Positions 12,301 through 25,300 of a stretch of DNA of 64,000 bases are shown piece after piece. The notes under the pieces were generated by a model. That model saw nothing but the letters and a program-made list of their open reading frames with translations. It made no database searches and was not told the DNA's origin. Within the stretch, counting starts at the first letter, position 1; each line of letters begins with the position of its first letter. The translations under genes were made by a program, and so were the position numbers. This DNA comes from Diphasiastrum complanatum (Eukaryota; Streptophyta; Lycopodiopsida; Lycopodiales; Lycopodiaceae): assembly GCA_029204225.1 (NCBI GenBank), contig CM055102.1, positions 26,702,922 through 26,766,921 of the forward strand, read 5' to 3'.

Positions 12301-15300
12301 GTGAGTTGGAAAAGGTGGTAAGAACCACTCAGTAGTAGTCTAGGAAAGCACGGCTTACTATTCTTTTGGTCCATACAATGTTGATTGTGTGCGCCACATG
12401 CAATTTGACAATGGGCAGAATTAATTGGCCATGGCTCACAAATTTGGTATGGTTTGTACAATTTTACTATTGTGCGCAATTTTTTCTTTTTTTCTTATAT
12501 ATACAAAAGTTCTATATGGGATTGCATACCTGTGGGACAGACTGTTGGTCAAATGGGCTGGGGGGGCCAAAAATCCGATATCACTATTTTTTCCCTTTTT
12601 GTTCGTGTAAATTCTTTTTCGTAAATATCGCTTATGTGCTTGATGGGCTATTTGATGGCCAATCGGATCCTGGTGTACAAGTTTGATACTCTTTGTACAA
12701 TATTGCTTATGGGTGCAATGGGCTATTTGACAATGGTCAACTGCTTTGTGGTGCACAAGATATTGTCTACATGTATCGCTTATGGTTAAGCCGTTGATGC
12801 ATTATCTCGTCTCCCCTCATTCATGAGTGCCCTTACCAACTTTGTCTCGAAAGGAAATCTTACCAGATAATCAAAGATCATTATGCCACATTTCTCGCAC
12901 AACAAAATCTATTCAATTGTAAAACAAATGGATTTCCCAATACGTGAATTTTGCATACAAAGTACCCTTGTTGTACTTGCTTAGCTCCTCTTTGACGCAT
13001 ATGCCTCCCCTATCGGTGGCCATTTTGGGTCTTGAATATCCTTCAAACATCTCATTTTTGTTAGCCTAATATGAATAGATGTCTACACCAATTCATCCTC
13101 TCATGTACCTTTTACACCAAAAATAAAACTACAGAGGAAAAACACAAGGACTATTAGGAACATTAAACCTCATTGACAGAGGACAGACATCTCCATGTAA
13201 CTTAACGATGGGCCATCCACGGACATAACATCGTCATGATGCTTGTTTGGTTGTAGTAGACAGGTTCTTAAAGCACACACACCCTATTCTTGTTCGCACT
13301 ATTATAGATGTTGCTCAATGTGCCCGCATCTTCTTATTTAAGGTTTTCATAGTTACCACAAACCGCAGTTTGAACCTTGAACAATCGTTCGAATCGTTCG
13401 GAACCGGTTTGAGCCGAAATCCAATTTGACAAGGAAAAAAAAGCAAAATAATGTACAAAAAAAGAATTCTGGTTTGAATTGGTTCCAACAGGACAAATCG
13501 GGTCGATTCGAATCGGCTGGTAACCTTGAAGGTTTTCATATGCATGGTTTACCACTTGGCTCATTTCATAGATTTGGACATAGCTAATGTGGATACGTTG
13601 TATGCACTTACTTATTGGAACTCCTTCTCATTCAAATGCTGATAGTTAATGTGGGTTTGAACCGCATACTTCAAGACTATTTACATTCATTTGCTTGCCC
13701 CTCTATATGTAATTGGGACCAGCATTCACGTTTTTAGCAAAGTATTGTTGTAACAGCTATATTAGCGGCAACACAGGTATTTCCCCGTTCTTTTTGGCTC
13801 ATGGCTACACTCTAAGACTACCTCGCATACCTCCACATCTTAACAAAGCACCCATTATAGTGGTAGTGTTTCTCCCCGATGTACAACAAACTATTATGAG
13901 GGTACAGAAACATTTGCAGCATATATTACAATGATACAAAAATTCAATTAACAAGCATCGTTCAATTAATAAGCATCGACAATTTGTTAAATTTGGAGAA
14001 GGTCGGGATGTTTATGTAAGATTGAGGTTTGCTTGACACAAATTTGTTGATGGTCAATATCAGATGGAGAGGTTGGCACCACGCTAGTAAGGACCTTCCC
14101 ATACTGAACCTATTAGGAATAAATGTTTATTTGATACCCCTTAATGATAGTTTGGCCATGCCTGCGTGCTATTATAGGGGCCATTACTATTTATAGTAAA
14201 TTTGTTTTTTATTGCTTATGCATGTAGGTGGGCGCACTAATACTAGATTAGAATCTATTTTAGTACTTAGAAATTCACCTTGTGCCTTTACCCAATATAG
14301 GTAGTAATTTTAGCAATTAGCTTTTGCTCTTTTGGCTTTAGGCTTTTAGCCTTTCACATAGATTAGAGAAACTATATATGTAGGTTGGTGCCCCACCACA
14401 AGATCATTCCAATATGTTAGAGCTTTGCTCAATTCTCCTATAATTTGATTTCTCTTTAATCTCTATGCTTGGTTTGTGTGAGTGCTAGTAGGACTACTAA
14501 CTCCATCTAGAATTTGTATCACAAATTCTGACATGGTATCAAAGCAGGCTTTTTGGTGAGAGAGAGAATTTGCAAGGTTGCAACCAGATTTTTTGGAGGA
14601 GCTGAAGCTGCATGTGGAGTCAACATTGTCAGGAGGACAATACCGATTTTCTAAGAGAAGATTTGTAGGCTGATTGCTGACTGGCAGCAGATCTCATCAC
14701 TGACCTGAAGCTATCAAGATCCCAAATCAGATAGCTGATTTTCTGACAGACCTATAACTTCAAAAGCTTTTTGAAAAAAGAGCTAGGTAGCAGAAAGGAG
14801 AATATATAGGTGAACTAGAAGCAAGTAATTAACCTTAATAGCATTAATTCACACTCAAACAAACTTCCAAAAAACAAGTGCCATGTATTAAAGATAGGAA
14901 AAGAATATAATATAGACCAAAAAGTCAACACAACAAAACAAGAACTTTACAATCATGAAATTGAGTAAGATGCATCAATTTTGATTGGCAAAATATCAGA
15001 TTAGTTGCAGGCACATACACACCCTCCCAAATATAAACATACAATTGGCTGCTACTTTTGAAGTTGGACTCACAAACTTTCATCAATTTGATGTAAATTA
15101 CGTCTACCTATCTAAAAAACTTGCAAAACACTGTATGACCTAAGTCACTTGAGAACAATTTGACCTGCTAGAAGGCTAGTGTATACTGGTACAACCTATA
15201 AAAGAGTCCTCCGTAACTTTTCATGAGAAAACTAAGCTCCTTTGTACCTCAAAAAAAATTGTAATATCAAGTAAGTGTCGAGTCCATCGAGGGATTATAA

Positions 15301-16270
15301 GAGAGAAGCTCTATATTCTAAAATGGTAAGGGTTCCCAAATAAGAGCATCTTACCTACTTTAGAAACCTTGTTTGTTTTGATAAAACTTCTATCTTGATA
15401 ATCAAGTTATTTGATTTTGAAGACTAAGCTAAAAATCTCATTTGTTGTGGCATGATTATTTTATCTTCTGAAGTTTTGTCCATTATAACTTATAGTGATT
15501 TTGAAATATCTCAAAATCAACAAGTGATGGGGGAGCTTAATAGAAAAGTAATAGGTCAAAATGGATACATATTAATATCTATATCCTACAATAGCCAATC
15601 CATAATGTTCTGAACCTCATAGTATCTAGCATTCTACATCCATGCTTGAACTGATTATGATCAGTTTTCAGGAAAATCGTAGCTTCTAACTTAGTAGCAC
15701 TATGATTTTCAAATGAAAGTGGAGGAAGTCCATAACCCCATTAGAACCAGATTGAGACATAAGCAATACAAACGTAAGCAAATATATCGATGTTATGCCC
15801 AGGATAGTACCCAACATATCAAAGAGTCATGCAATCTTCAACCTTATGGGTGCATCTACAAGCTTTTACACCATCAACTTCATCAAGCATAGCTTGAACC
15901 AAATGCTAGTCACTTCATCACTGCTCAACAGTAGATGTAGGTCTACCCATATGAGTCGCCAAGCCATCAAGGCAAGAAAAACGTTTAAGCTCGAATATCC
16001 AAAACATTGCTTCAAACTCAACACACCATAACACTTTATTAAGAAACTTCATGCTCAATTATGTCAACTTACTCGCATATTAGCTCCTGATGATCAAGTA
16101 TATACTTTAGCATAATACGCAACAATTGTCGACGCATTTTGAAGCTACTCTTGGCCCATTCTTTTTGTGCATCCCTCGCTTGCCGCACATGCTCTTTGAC
16201 CTACCTTCATTACAAAGTTGTACATATTATAAACAAGCAAAAAAGGAATGTTCAACTTGAAATGTAATCT

Positions 16271-16348
<78 letters not shown>

Positions 16349-19300
16349 AGATGCTATCCAAGAAGCAACCAGATTTTTGGAAACCACAATAGGGAACAAC
16401 ATTCGAGGGATCGATAGAGCCTGGCGAACCCATAAAGACAAGGCCACATTAATCATTTGCTTTAAAACTCTTGAAGAGAGACAGTCAGTTTTGAGACTAA
16501 AGAGTAAACTAAGGGGTACCAACATATTCTTGGATGATGACCTCACCTTCTTGCAAGTGACAAAGGAAAAAGGCCTTTGAAGAAGCTAAAACATCCGAAA
16601 GACGACCAATCTATAGAGATGGCGAGGTGAAATACATTGGTGAGAAGAAATAGGAACCTGGGTCTTTCGGGTGTGGAAGCAGCCCCAAGACCCTTCCATC
16701 TTCATTGCGTTTGGGCGCTTGGAATTATAATGGAAGTCATACCTCGTCATCGGCACTTCATAGATAGTGGTGATCTTAGAAGCCCGTTCCAACCAAAATG
16801 GGTCGGAACGATATTCATATAGATTTAATTATTTTAATTATTTATATGAATTATATCCTTTGTAAAAAAAAGGTATGTATTTTTTTTTTGAGGGCATCGA
16901 TTCGGAACGGAACGCGTTACGTTCCGGCGGTTCCATTCCGGAACGGGCAACTAAGGTGGTGATATACTCTTATTTACAGAGACGCATGAGACTACAGAGG
17001 GTGGTTTACCTTCCTTCTCTAATTGGCATTGGGAATCGGTTTTCAGATCAGAGATCAGATCAGCAGGTGGGCATGGTTCTGTTGGTGTGGTATGCTTATA
17101 CAGGGATGACTTTCAGAGGGCACTTGAGGTGGTTCATAGAGATGTTCATTCCAAATATTTATGGATCAGATTTAGAGGGGAGCCTACAGGTCTAGACAGA
17201 GACATCTATATTGCAGTACGTTATTTCCCACTGGACATATCTCCTTTCTCAGACAGAGATGGTTCTCCATATATGGATTTGTCTAGTGATATTATCAGAT
17301 TTTCTGACAGAGGACATATTTTATTAGTAGGGAATTTTAATGCCAGGACTGGATCACGTCAGACACCATTCCATGATGTGGAGCATGATCCTTTAAATAT
17401 CAAGGGATTGGATTGTGATGATCTTGGTATCTTGAGACATTCCGCAGATGAGGACGGAGCCATTGCATGTTACGGGGAGTATTTCTTACAGCTAGGAGAA
17501 GCACATAAAGCAGGCTAGATCGATATATTGTTGTTTTGTAGATTTCCGTAAGGCTTTTCTATTCCAAGACACTTACTTATCCAAAGATTACAGGATCTTG
17601 GCTTCCATTCAGATACAGTCTTGGGTATTATGAGTCTATATGAGAGAGTGATAGGTTGTTTCCGTTCGGAGGAGGCCATTTCTTAGCATGTTTATAGCAC
17701 CATTGGAGAGAAGCAGGGATGCTCACTATCCCGTCTGCATCTTTTCTTATTGCTTAATACAATAGCAATTCATAAATGTGAATGCATCGATTAAGCATGG
17801 TAACTCATAATAAATTTTCGATAATTGATAAAAATTCTCTCTAATTAATTTCTCTAATTAAATTGATGAATAAGATATACTGATATTCTGCTATTTGTAG
17901 AGTTGGTAGAGTTTTGAAGTTTCTAAAGTGTAACCCAAGGCTATCGATCCGCAATAATCGACTGTCTTCTTATTATTGAATAAGTGGCAACTGCATAAAC
18001 AAATAGGAAAGTTCTATCCTCACCAATAGATCTCTATTTAACTTGGTAGTCAAACTTCATAGCATCTCTTGATACTCGGAATACAATACATCATCAGCGT
18101 ATTTGAGACAAAGATTCAAAGTTCTAATAGAAAAGTAATTTCGTTTATCATTTCACTTCAAAATAAAATATAAATTGTCAAAGTCAAATCCTCCAACGGT
18201 AAGCAGCCAAATTCAAGTTTAATCAATCAAATAGTGCTCTTTTTCATGAGTTATGCTTAGAAAGTTTTTGCATATGCTTAGTGAAAATTGTCGATTGAGA
18301 AACAAAAATGTTATCTGCCTCCCCTGTCTTGGGCGGCCCGATTGATAAAACCCAATTACTTGACACTTAAGCAGTTTTGAACCTCCATTAAAATAATAAG
18401 CACATAACAAAGCATAATATGTAATCAACTTACTTCATCAAAGCTTAGAGCGGGAACAAAGCCAAGATATTTCATGGTTGCAGGTTCATAACAATGCACT
18501 TTGTCCTCTGATAGCCCTTTTCCCTTCCTTGGGACCTGTTTGCAGGCAGCAATGACAGTTTAACATTACCAAAGAGGCAAAGAGACTCACAATAATTATT
18601 AGAAAAGCACACAAGGCAAATATAAAGGTGGCACACTCTTTCCACTAGGGATAGAACTTAGAGTTTTGTGTCTTGTTTCATATACTTTGCCTACGATGCT
18701 TGATCTGATACAAAAAAGCTTGAAAGACTTCGACTTCAATTTCACATTAAAGCAGAGTCTATTGGTTCTTATGAGTATACTCTTCCAGCAAAGTATATTT
18801 AAGACTTTAGTAACGATAGCATATTGTCTTGCTTACCTATTGGAAGTAATGTTTAATCACTAACCCTATATGTTTAATTAGGATCGTTAAGGCCAAGCCT
18901 ACGTGCTATGACTAGGGGCCAATTTTTGATAGTGATAGACTTAGACTTAGGCATAAATCCAATTAAGTTGGACTAGAATCAAAGTTAAGCATAAGTCAAA
19001 GGTTGAATAGGGCACATGCATATGCACATTCATGAGAAGAGTGACACGTGAACATACATGATAAAGCAAGTAAAAGGCATAGACATGCATAGGGTTAGCC
19101 TGTCATGGGTAGATGATAGCTATTCTTAGATGACCTACTTTTATTGGTTGAACCTATTTTCATTGTACATAGAATTGCATATAATGAATGCTTACTAGTT
19201 AAACGCCATCTTTGGGGTGGCTCTCTCCAATTCATTGTGTTGGTGCTCTTGTTTCTTGTGGGTCTATGAGTGCTAGTATGGTTAGTCCACTCTACCTTAG

Positions 19301-22300
19301 CAATTCATGAATTTACAACATGGAATTAGAATTATATGTTTAGTTTGATCCATAATTCGGTTTTACACCAACCATATATGTTAAAGGTAACTCCACTCTA
19401 CCATATATGCTAAGTACATATATGTATTGCGGTCACTATAACCCCCAACTCTCGATTTATACCTTAGGTTTATGCACACACTAAAACTTAATAATTACTA
19501 GTATACACATCTTTATGCTTTTTATATCTGGAAAAAATCACAATGTTCAATAACATACCACGTTCATAACATAATAATTGTAGTATTTCCTGAAACCAAA
19601 TGATAATATAAGTAAAAATCCATATCATAAATAGTAAATACCCATTCCAAACCCTTGGGTTCAAAACATACACATTCTATACAAATGGAACAAACCAAAA
19701 AAATATCGATTCTTTTTATGGGAAAAGACAAGTTTCAAAAATTTTGTTATTTTATCATGATCCAAATACCCATTCCATTTTGTAACAAGTTTCTACGATC
19801 CATATAAAGCAAATAAAGTATCGATGTAGTCTTATTACATATATGTGTATCATGTGTAAATATAGATCTATACGTGTGAGTTACAAACAGATTTATAGCA
19901 GATCAATAGCTAAGCTAAGAAAGCAGCACATAAGCAAGAACTAACCCTAGAAACTGGCAAAGAGAATGCTTAAGAAGACTAAAGAGATCAATCAATATCA
20001 TCATTGAAGTAATAAATAACAATGTGTCTTACTTATACCCAGATAGAAGCCCTAAAATGGAGCTTTCCAAAGGATAAGATTATTGAACCTAAGCTATCTT
20101 GGATAAGGTTACTGAACCTAAGCCATCATGGGTCTCATAAGGGCATGCCCTCAATGGTAGTGGCCCAGTACCTAAGGGTATACTAGTTAGGAGCTCTATA
20201 CCCAATATATAACTCTCCCCTACTTTAAAACAACATTGTCCACAATGTTGGCCCCAAGTAATAGCTATGGTAATAGAAAATCAAAGGACTAAAAACTCAT
20301 CTAAATACTCATACGACAGGAGAAATAATGCATGAACTGATGGAAATACTGAACTAGCGAACATAACTCATCACAATAGGTACTCCAAAAGCAACACACA
20401 AACTCCAAAAAGCACTATACATCAACTATAAGGGTATACTAGTTAGGGGCTATATACCCAGTATATAGCTGTGTATGTATTCCATAATTGCATGTTCAGT
20501 TTCGGGATGTGTTCCGGAATGTGATCCGGGAAAAGCCACAATGGGATTTCCCCAGAACGTGCAATAAAAAAAATCAGGATCTACGCTGCTATTCGTTTCT
20601 TTTTGGTGTAGATTTTTTTAAGTAGTCTGAAAAAAAATTGCCTGCTGTTTTAAGGGTTTTTTTTTCATATTTAAGCTGCTTTTGATAGTTTTTGAATTAA
20701 AAAAATTTATATAACATTCTGAAACACAGATATATACACAAAACACATGTATATCTATCATTGAATCTCGTGTTGTACCTTTTGGTACAGAACGTATGGC
20801 ACTCCGTAGGTACAGAATGTGTTAGGAAATTTCCTCTCGAATCCCAATTCTCAGCAAACATTTTTTCCTGACTAATTTTCAGCTTTGAGAGGGCCAGTTT
20901 GGAGTTTGTAGGTCACTTGAAATCAGCCACTGGTGATTTGACTTGTGCCAAACATATCGCAAGATTGATTCTTGGGTATCTTGAGCTGTACATGTCAGAC
21001 TCAGACCGTTACTGATGCTATGTTGGCATGTACATTCATTCATAGAGAACAGCATATGGGAGCTGAGTTAGTTCCTTTATAGCCTCCTTCATATTATGAT
21101 AGTTTTTCGGCATACTAGTTAAGGGCATTTTCTCCTTTCTTTGGGGCATGTTGTTTAGATTATTAGCTCCACTCTCCAATATATGACTCCATATATGCAT
21201 ATCAGTTACTATACCCCCCACTCTTACCTCAGGTTTCTAAATAGACTGAAAGTTGCTATTTATATTTGAAGTAAATCACAACATTACATTATACATGTGT
21301 TGTTACCATTGTAATTGTAAATTGTAGTAACTCCTAATACGCAGACTCCAAATCACATAACTCTACAATATATGCTAACTACATATATGTATTGCGGTTA
21401 CTATAACTCCAGCTCTTGATTTTTACCTCAGGTTTCTATGTACTATGGCATTTAGTGATTACTATTACACATATCTTTATGCTATTTATATTCAAAGTCA
21501 ATCACAAAGTTAGATTATATATGTTTTGATATCATAGTATTTGTAGTAACTCCTAATACAAAATGATAGTAAAATTGATAGTCTACAACAAATATACCCA
21601 AGCCAAACCTTTTGTACATGCGTCTTATTACATCTATGTATACCATAGAACTACAACATATATAACATAAAAATATAAAATGTATGCATAATGTATGATA
21701 TGTGTGTGTGTGTGCGCGCATTTGTGCACATGTGCATGTGTGTGTCATAGAAGTCTATTCCATATGGTACAAAATGTATCATGCTCCATACGTACAAAAC
21801 ATGGTTGATTGATTCAATAAAAATTTTAGAGACTTTCCTATGAATCTCAATGCTTAGCACACATTTTTTTTTTATGACTATTTGTCGGCTTTGAGGGGGG
21901 GCGCGGTTTGGAGCTTGTAGGTCATTTGAAATAAGCTACTTGCAATCCGATTTGTGCCAAGACATTTGGCAAAATTGATCCTTGTACTACTAGGGAAACA
22001 GTGATAAGGATTTTGAGCAACATTAACAAGCATGCATCGTTATGCTTTTGAGATTTCTAGCACACTCCTTCTGGACTGATCTAAGCCAAATCTTGAGACG
22101 ATCTTCAACCATTCTATCAAAGGAAAGTAAAGATCCAGCAAGACTAGAAAATCAACCACTAAAGAGGCAATTGGAGCGAAAAGATTCCAACCTAGCACCC
22201 ACACTCTGTCAAAATTTGACCAAACAACTAATTGCATTAGCACTCACATACACCAAGACCAGCATAAGACTTATAGACTTTTTCTATAGGTTGTGAAAAG

Positions 22301-25300
22301 CCAAAAGCAAAAAGCTTATTGCCATTATTGCAACCTATTTTGGGTAAAGACCCATAATGAATTACTGAGTAATAAAACCAAGTTCTATCCTAGAACTAGT
22401 GCACCCACCTATATGCATGAATATCTATATTGACTCTAGAATTTACTATAAATAGAAACAGCCCCTATTATAGCACATGCATGGCCAAAGGGGGTACAAA
22501 TTAAACATTAATTCTAACACTCCCCCTTAATGTTTACTTTGTTATCTATTACTCGTAGAAGTTCTCTAAACTTCTGAAACTTTTCTTCGCCAAGCCCTTT
22601 GGTAAAGATATCCGCAACTTGCTCTTCTGCAGGGCAATAGATAAGCTCCCCTTCCCTTGAAAGTTGAAAGTAGGTGGATCCTTGGTTTCCGTCAAGTTTC
22701 CGTCCCGTGTAAAGCTTCCTCTGGAGTCCGATTAAACCTATAACCATGTTATGTTTCCTCAAGTCTTGTAGACTTTTGTAATTCAGATGTGCAAACCTCT
22801 CGTCTTACAACTTACTTAATAATCCAATCATTGCAATGCTTGCATGATGACCCACCACCTGAGCCTGAAGTTTGTACAACCTTCCTGCAAGTATGCCCTC
22901 AACTACTACTTCATTGTCCTTCCGCTTGATGAGACACCACTCTTCATCAAACTGCACCACCATGTGTTACTTCGCAATAGCTGATACGTAGAATAAGTTC
23001 TTGATTCCTGGTAAATAAAGCATGTCCTTTATGTCTCCAATCTTCCTTGAAGGTAGTTGAACTTGTACTTTTCCAACTCCCTTTATATCATATGTGTAGC
23101 TATCTCCCAACTTCAGATTTGATCCATCATCTAGCGGACTACACTGCAGATTTGACCATCTTCGATCTTGTCTAGATTCCGAATTAGCTCATGGCATACC
23201 TCTAGTAAAATGACTGATGGATCGCAACATGTTCTCTATTCGAGCTCTTGTGGCAAAAGGAAGCACCACCGGCCGTACAGGTTTCGGGTGGGTCTTGAAG
23301 GTAATGGAATCACTAGTAGTCATTGTAAAGGCTACAAAGCAATCCGAAACAATTTCTCCAACTGCAATAAGTTGTCCTGTCAGATCTTTTACCCAAGTAA
23401 AGGAGTCCGTTACTGATTCACTTGTACCCATCTTAAGTGTGTGTAGCTTATTAGTCAAGAACAAGATTCATGACTGATTCATAGTCTCGTACAAATTCTT
23501 CAGTATATCCCAAGCCTCAGCATCTCTAATGTGAGGTATGATCATATCTTTAACTGACAAGTTGATGATATGATGAGCTTTTCTCCTCCACCTTTGATAC
23601 TCTCACAGTCCCTGTCAGTAGTAGGAGGTATCTCGACACCTGTGATGATCTCCCAATATTCTCGATCCTGGAAAATATTTTGCATCTTGAACTTCCATAT
23701 GCTATAGTTCATTCCGTCTAGTTTGCTAGACTCTGGCAACACAGCATCGTTCAACCCTGCCATTGTACTGATCTTTAGCAACTCGCAGCAACCTGACTTT
23801 TCATCAACCAGTACCTTGCTGAACTTCAGCTATCTGCCTCAATAACCAGATTTAGCTCAGATTCAGCTCATTTTCCAACTAGCCAGTCTGCAGCTCTGCA
23901 ATCTGTAGGCAGTGATGAGGTCAGCAGATTCAGATTTGGAGCAGCAAAACAATCCTGCGGTGTTGAACGTCAAGTACTCAAATGTAAATTTGGTTGTAGA
24001 TTTTATAGGGACCTATAGTGTAATAAGGCCCAAAGTGTAATTAGAATCTATAAATAGTATATGCTTTTGCTCCTACAATTGGAGAGTATGGTACGAGATG
24101 AAAATTGGAACTTAAATTTATCATCTTTTGGGTATCCGATAAAGTTCAAAAGAGATTCTTGCATGACCAACCAAAGGAAAAATGATATTGCGAGATGAGT
24201 AGACTACACATCACAACTTGAACACCAAAAACCAAGGTGTCAAATCTAGATCATGATTGATGCTCTGCCTTTCTATATCCAAAATGCACACAAACAAAGT
24301 TTCCCTTCCATAACTTGCCCTTGGGAACTGAAATGCTTGTCATGAACATACAACTCCTCTGCTACAAACTCGAGATAAAAGAAGAAAGTCAAAATTCTCA
24401 AAAGCATAAAATGAATCGATTTTGGCACCAATTTTAGATGAAAAACCAATGACTGCAACACGTGGCAGCCACTTTCTTCTTCCTACAGAGTGCCCTAATA
24501 CCAAGACATCCACAAGAACAAGGTACACTAATATAATCAAGAGAAATGTGGTAATCATGATCAATTGATCTAGCACCTACACTCGTATGATCTGATCTAT
24601 GTTGTGAGCAAACTTGAGCTATGCTAGAATTCAGCCTACTCTAATCAACTAAAAAGAACAAGGCTTCATGGTCTTATTAAATCGTTTAAGGCCCACTGAT
24701 TGACCTAATTATTTCTAGGGTCAACGCACAATTTTTAGGCCTCATAAAAACTCAAATGATAAGAAATGTCACCAATAAATTACTAGTACAATAAATGTGG
24801 TCCAAAGTACAAATAAATAAGTGTGTACCCAACATCCAAGCAATGGGCCATAATAAAGCTACAACTATAACTTAATAATAATCACATAACTATAACTCAA
24901 AGTTCCAAGTGTCGTACCACAGCACCTAGTATGGCACGGGTTCAGTTCCACGGCACCCATGGCACCTGTTTTTTTTTTTAAGTCATTTTTTGGTTTAAAA
25001 ACTAAAAAAAAAGAAAACCAGGTGCCGTACCACGGCACGTGTGCCGTGGTACGACACTTGTCACAACACTCAGACCCCACGGCACCTGTGTCGTGGGGAA
25101 CTTCGCTATAACTTAACTCTACAAAGAAAAATTTGAAGCTAAGGTATATAAGGCAATTATAGATTGCATTATAGAAGAGGTAAGGTCACATTCTTTCTTA
25201 CGTGTTTCAAGTATACCCATATGAAAAAGACCAAACATAAGCTACATAAGTATCAAGTCGAGCACTTTGTTTACGCATGAATTATAATTTTTATGTAGCA

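Noticed and set aside
16875-17195. 106-codon plus frame as a separate gene
   Set aside because: It overlaps the LINE endonuclease frame (17087-17518), which has the recognisable block.
22040-22296. Overlapping 67- and 84-codon frames on opposite strands
   Set aside because: They lie across the copia C LTR and its flank. Neither resembles a protein.
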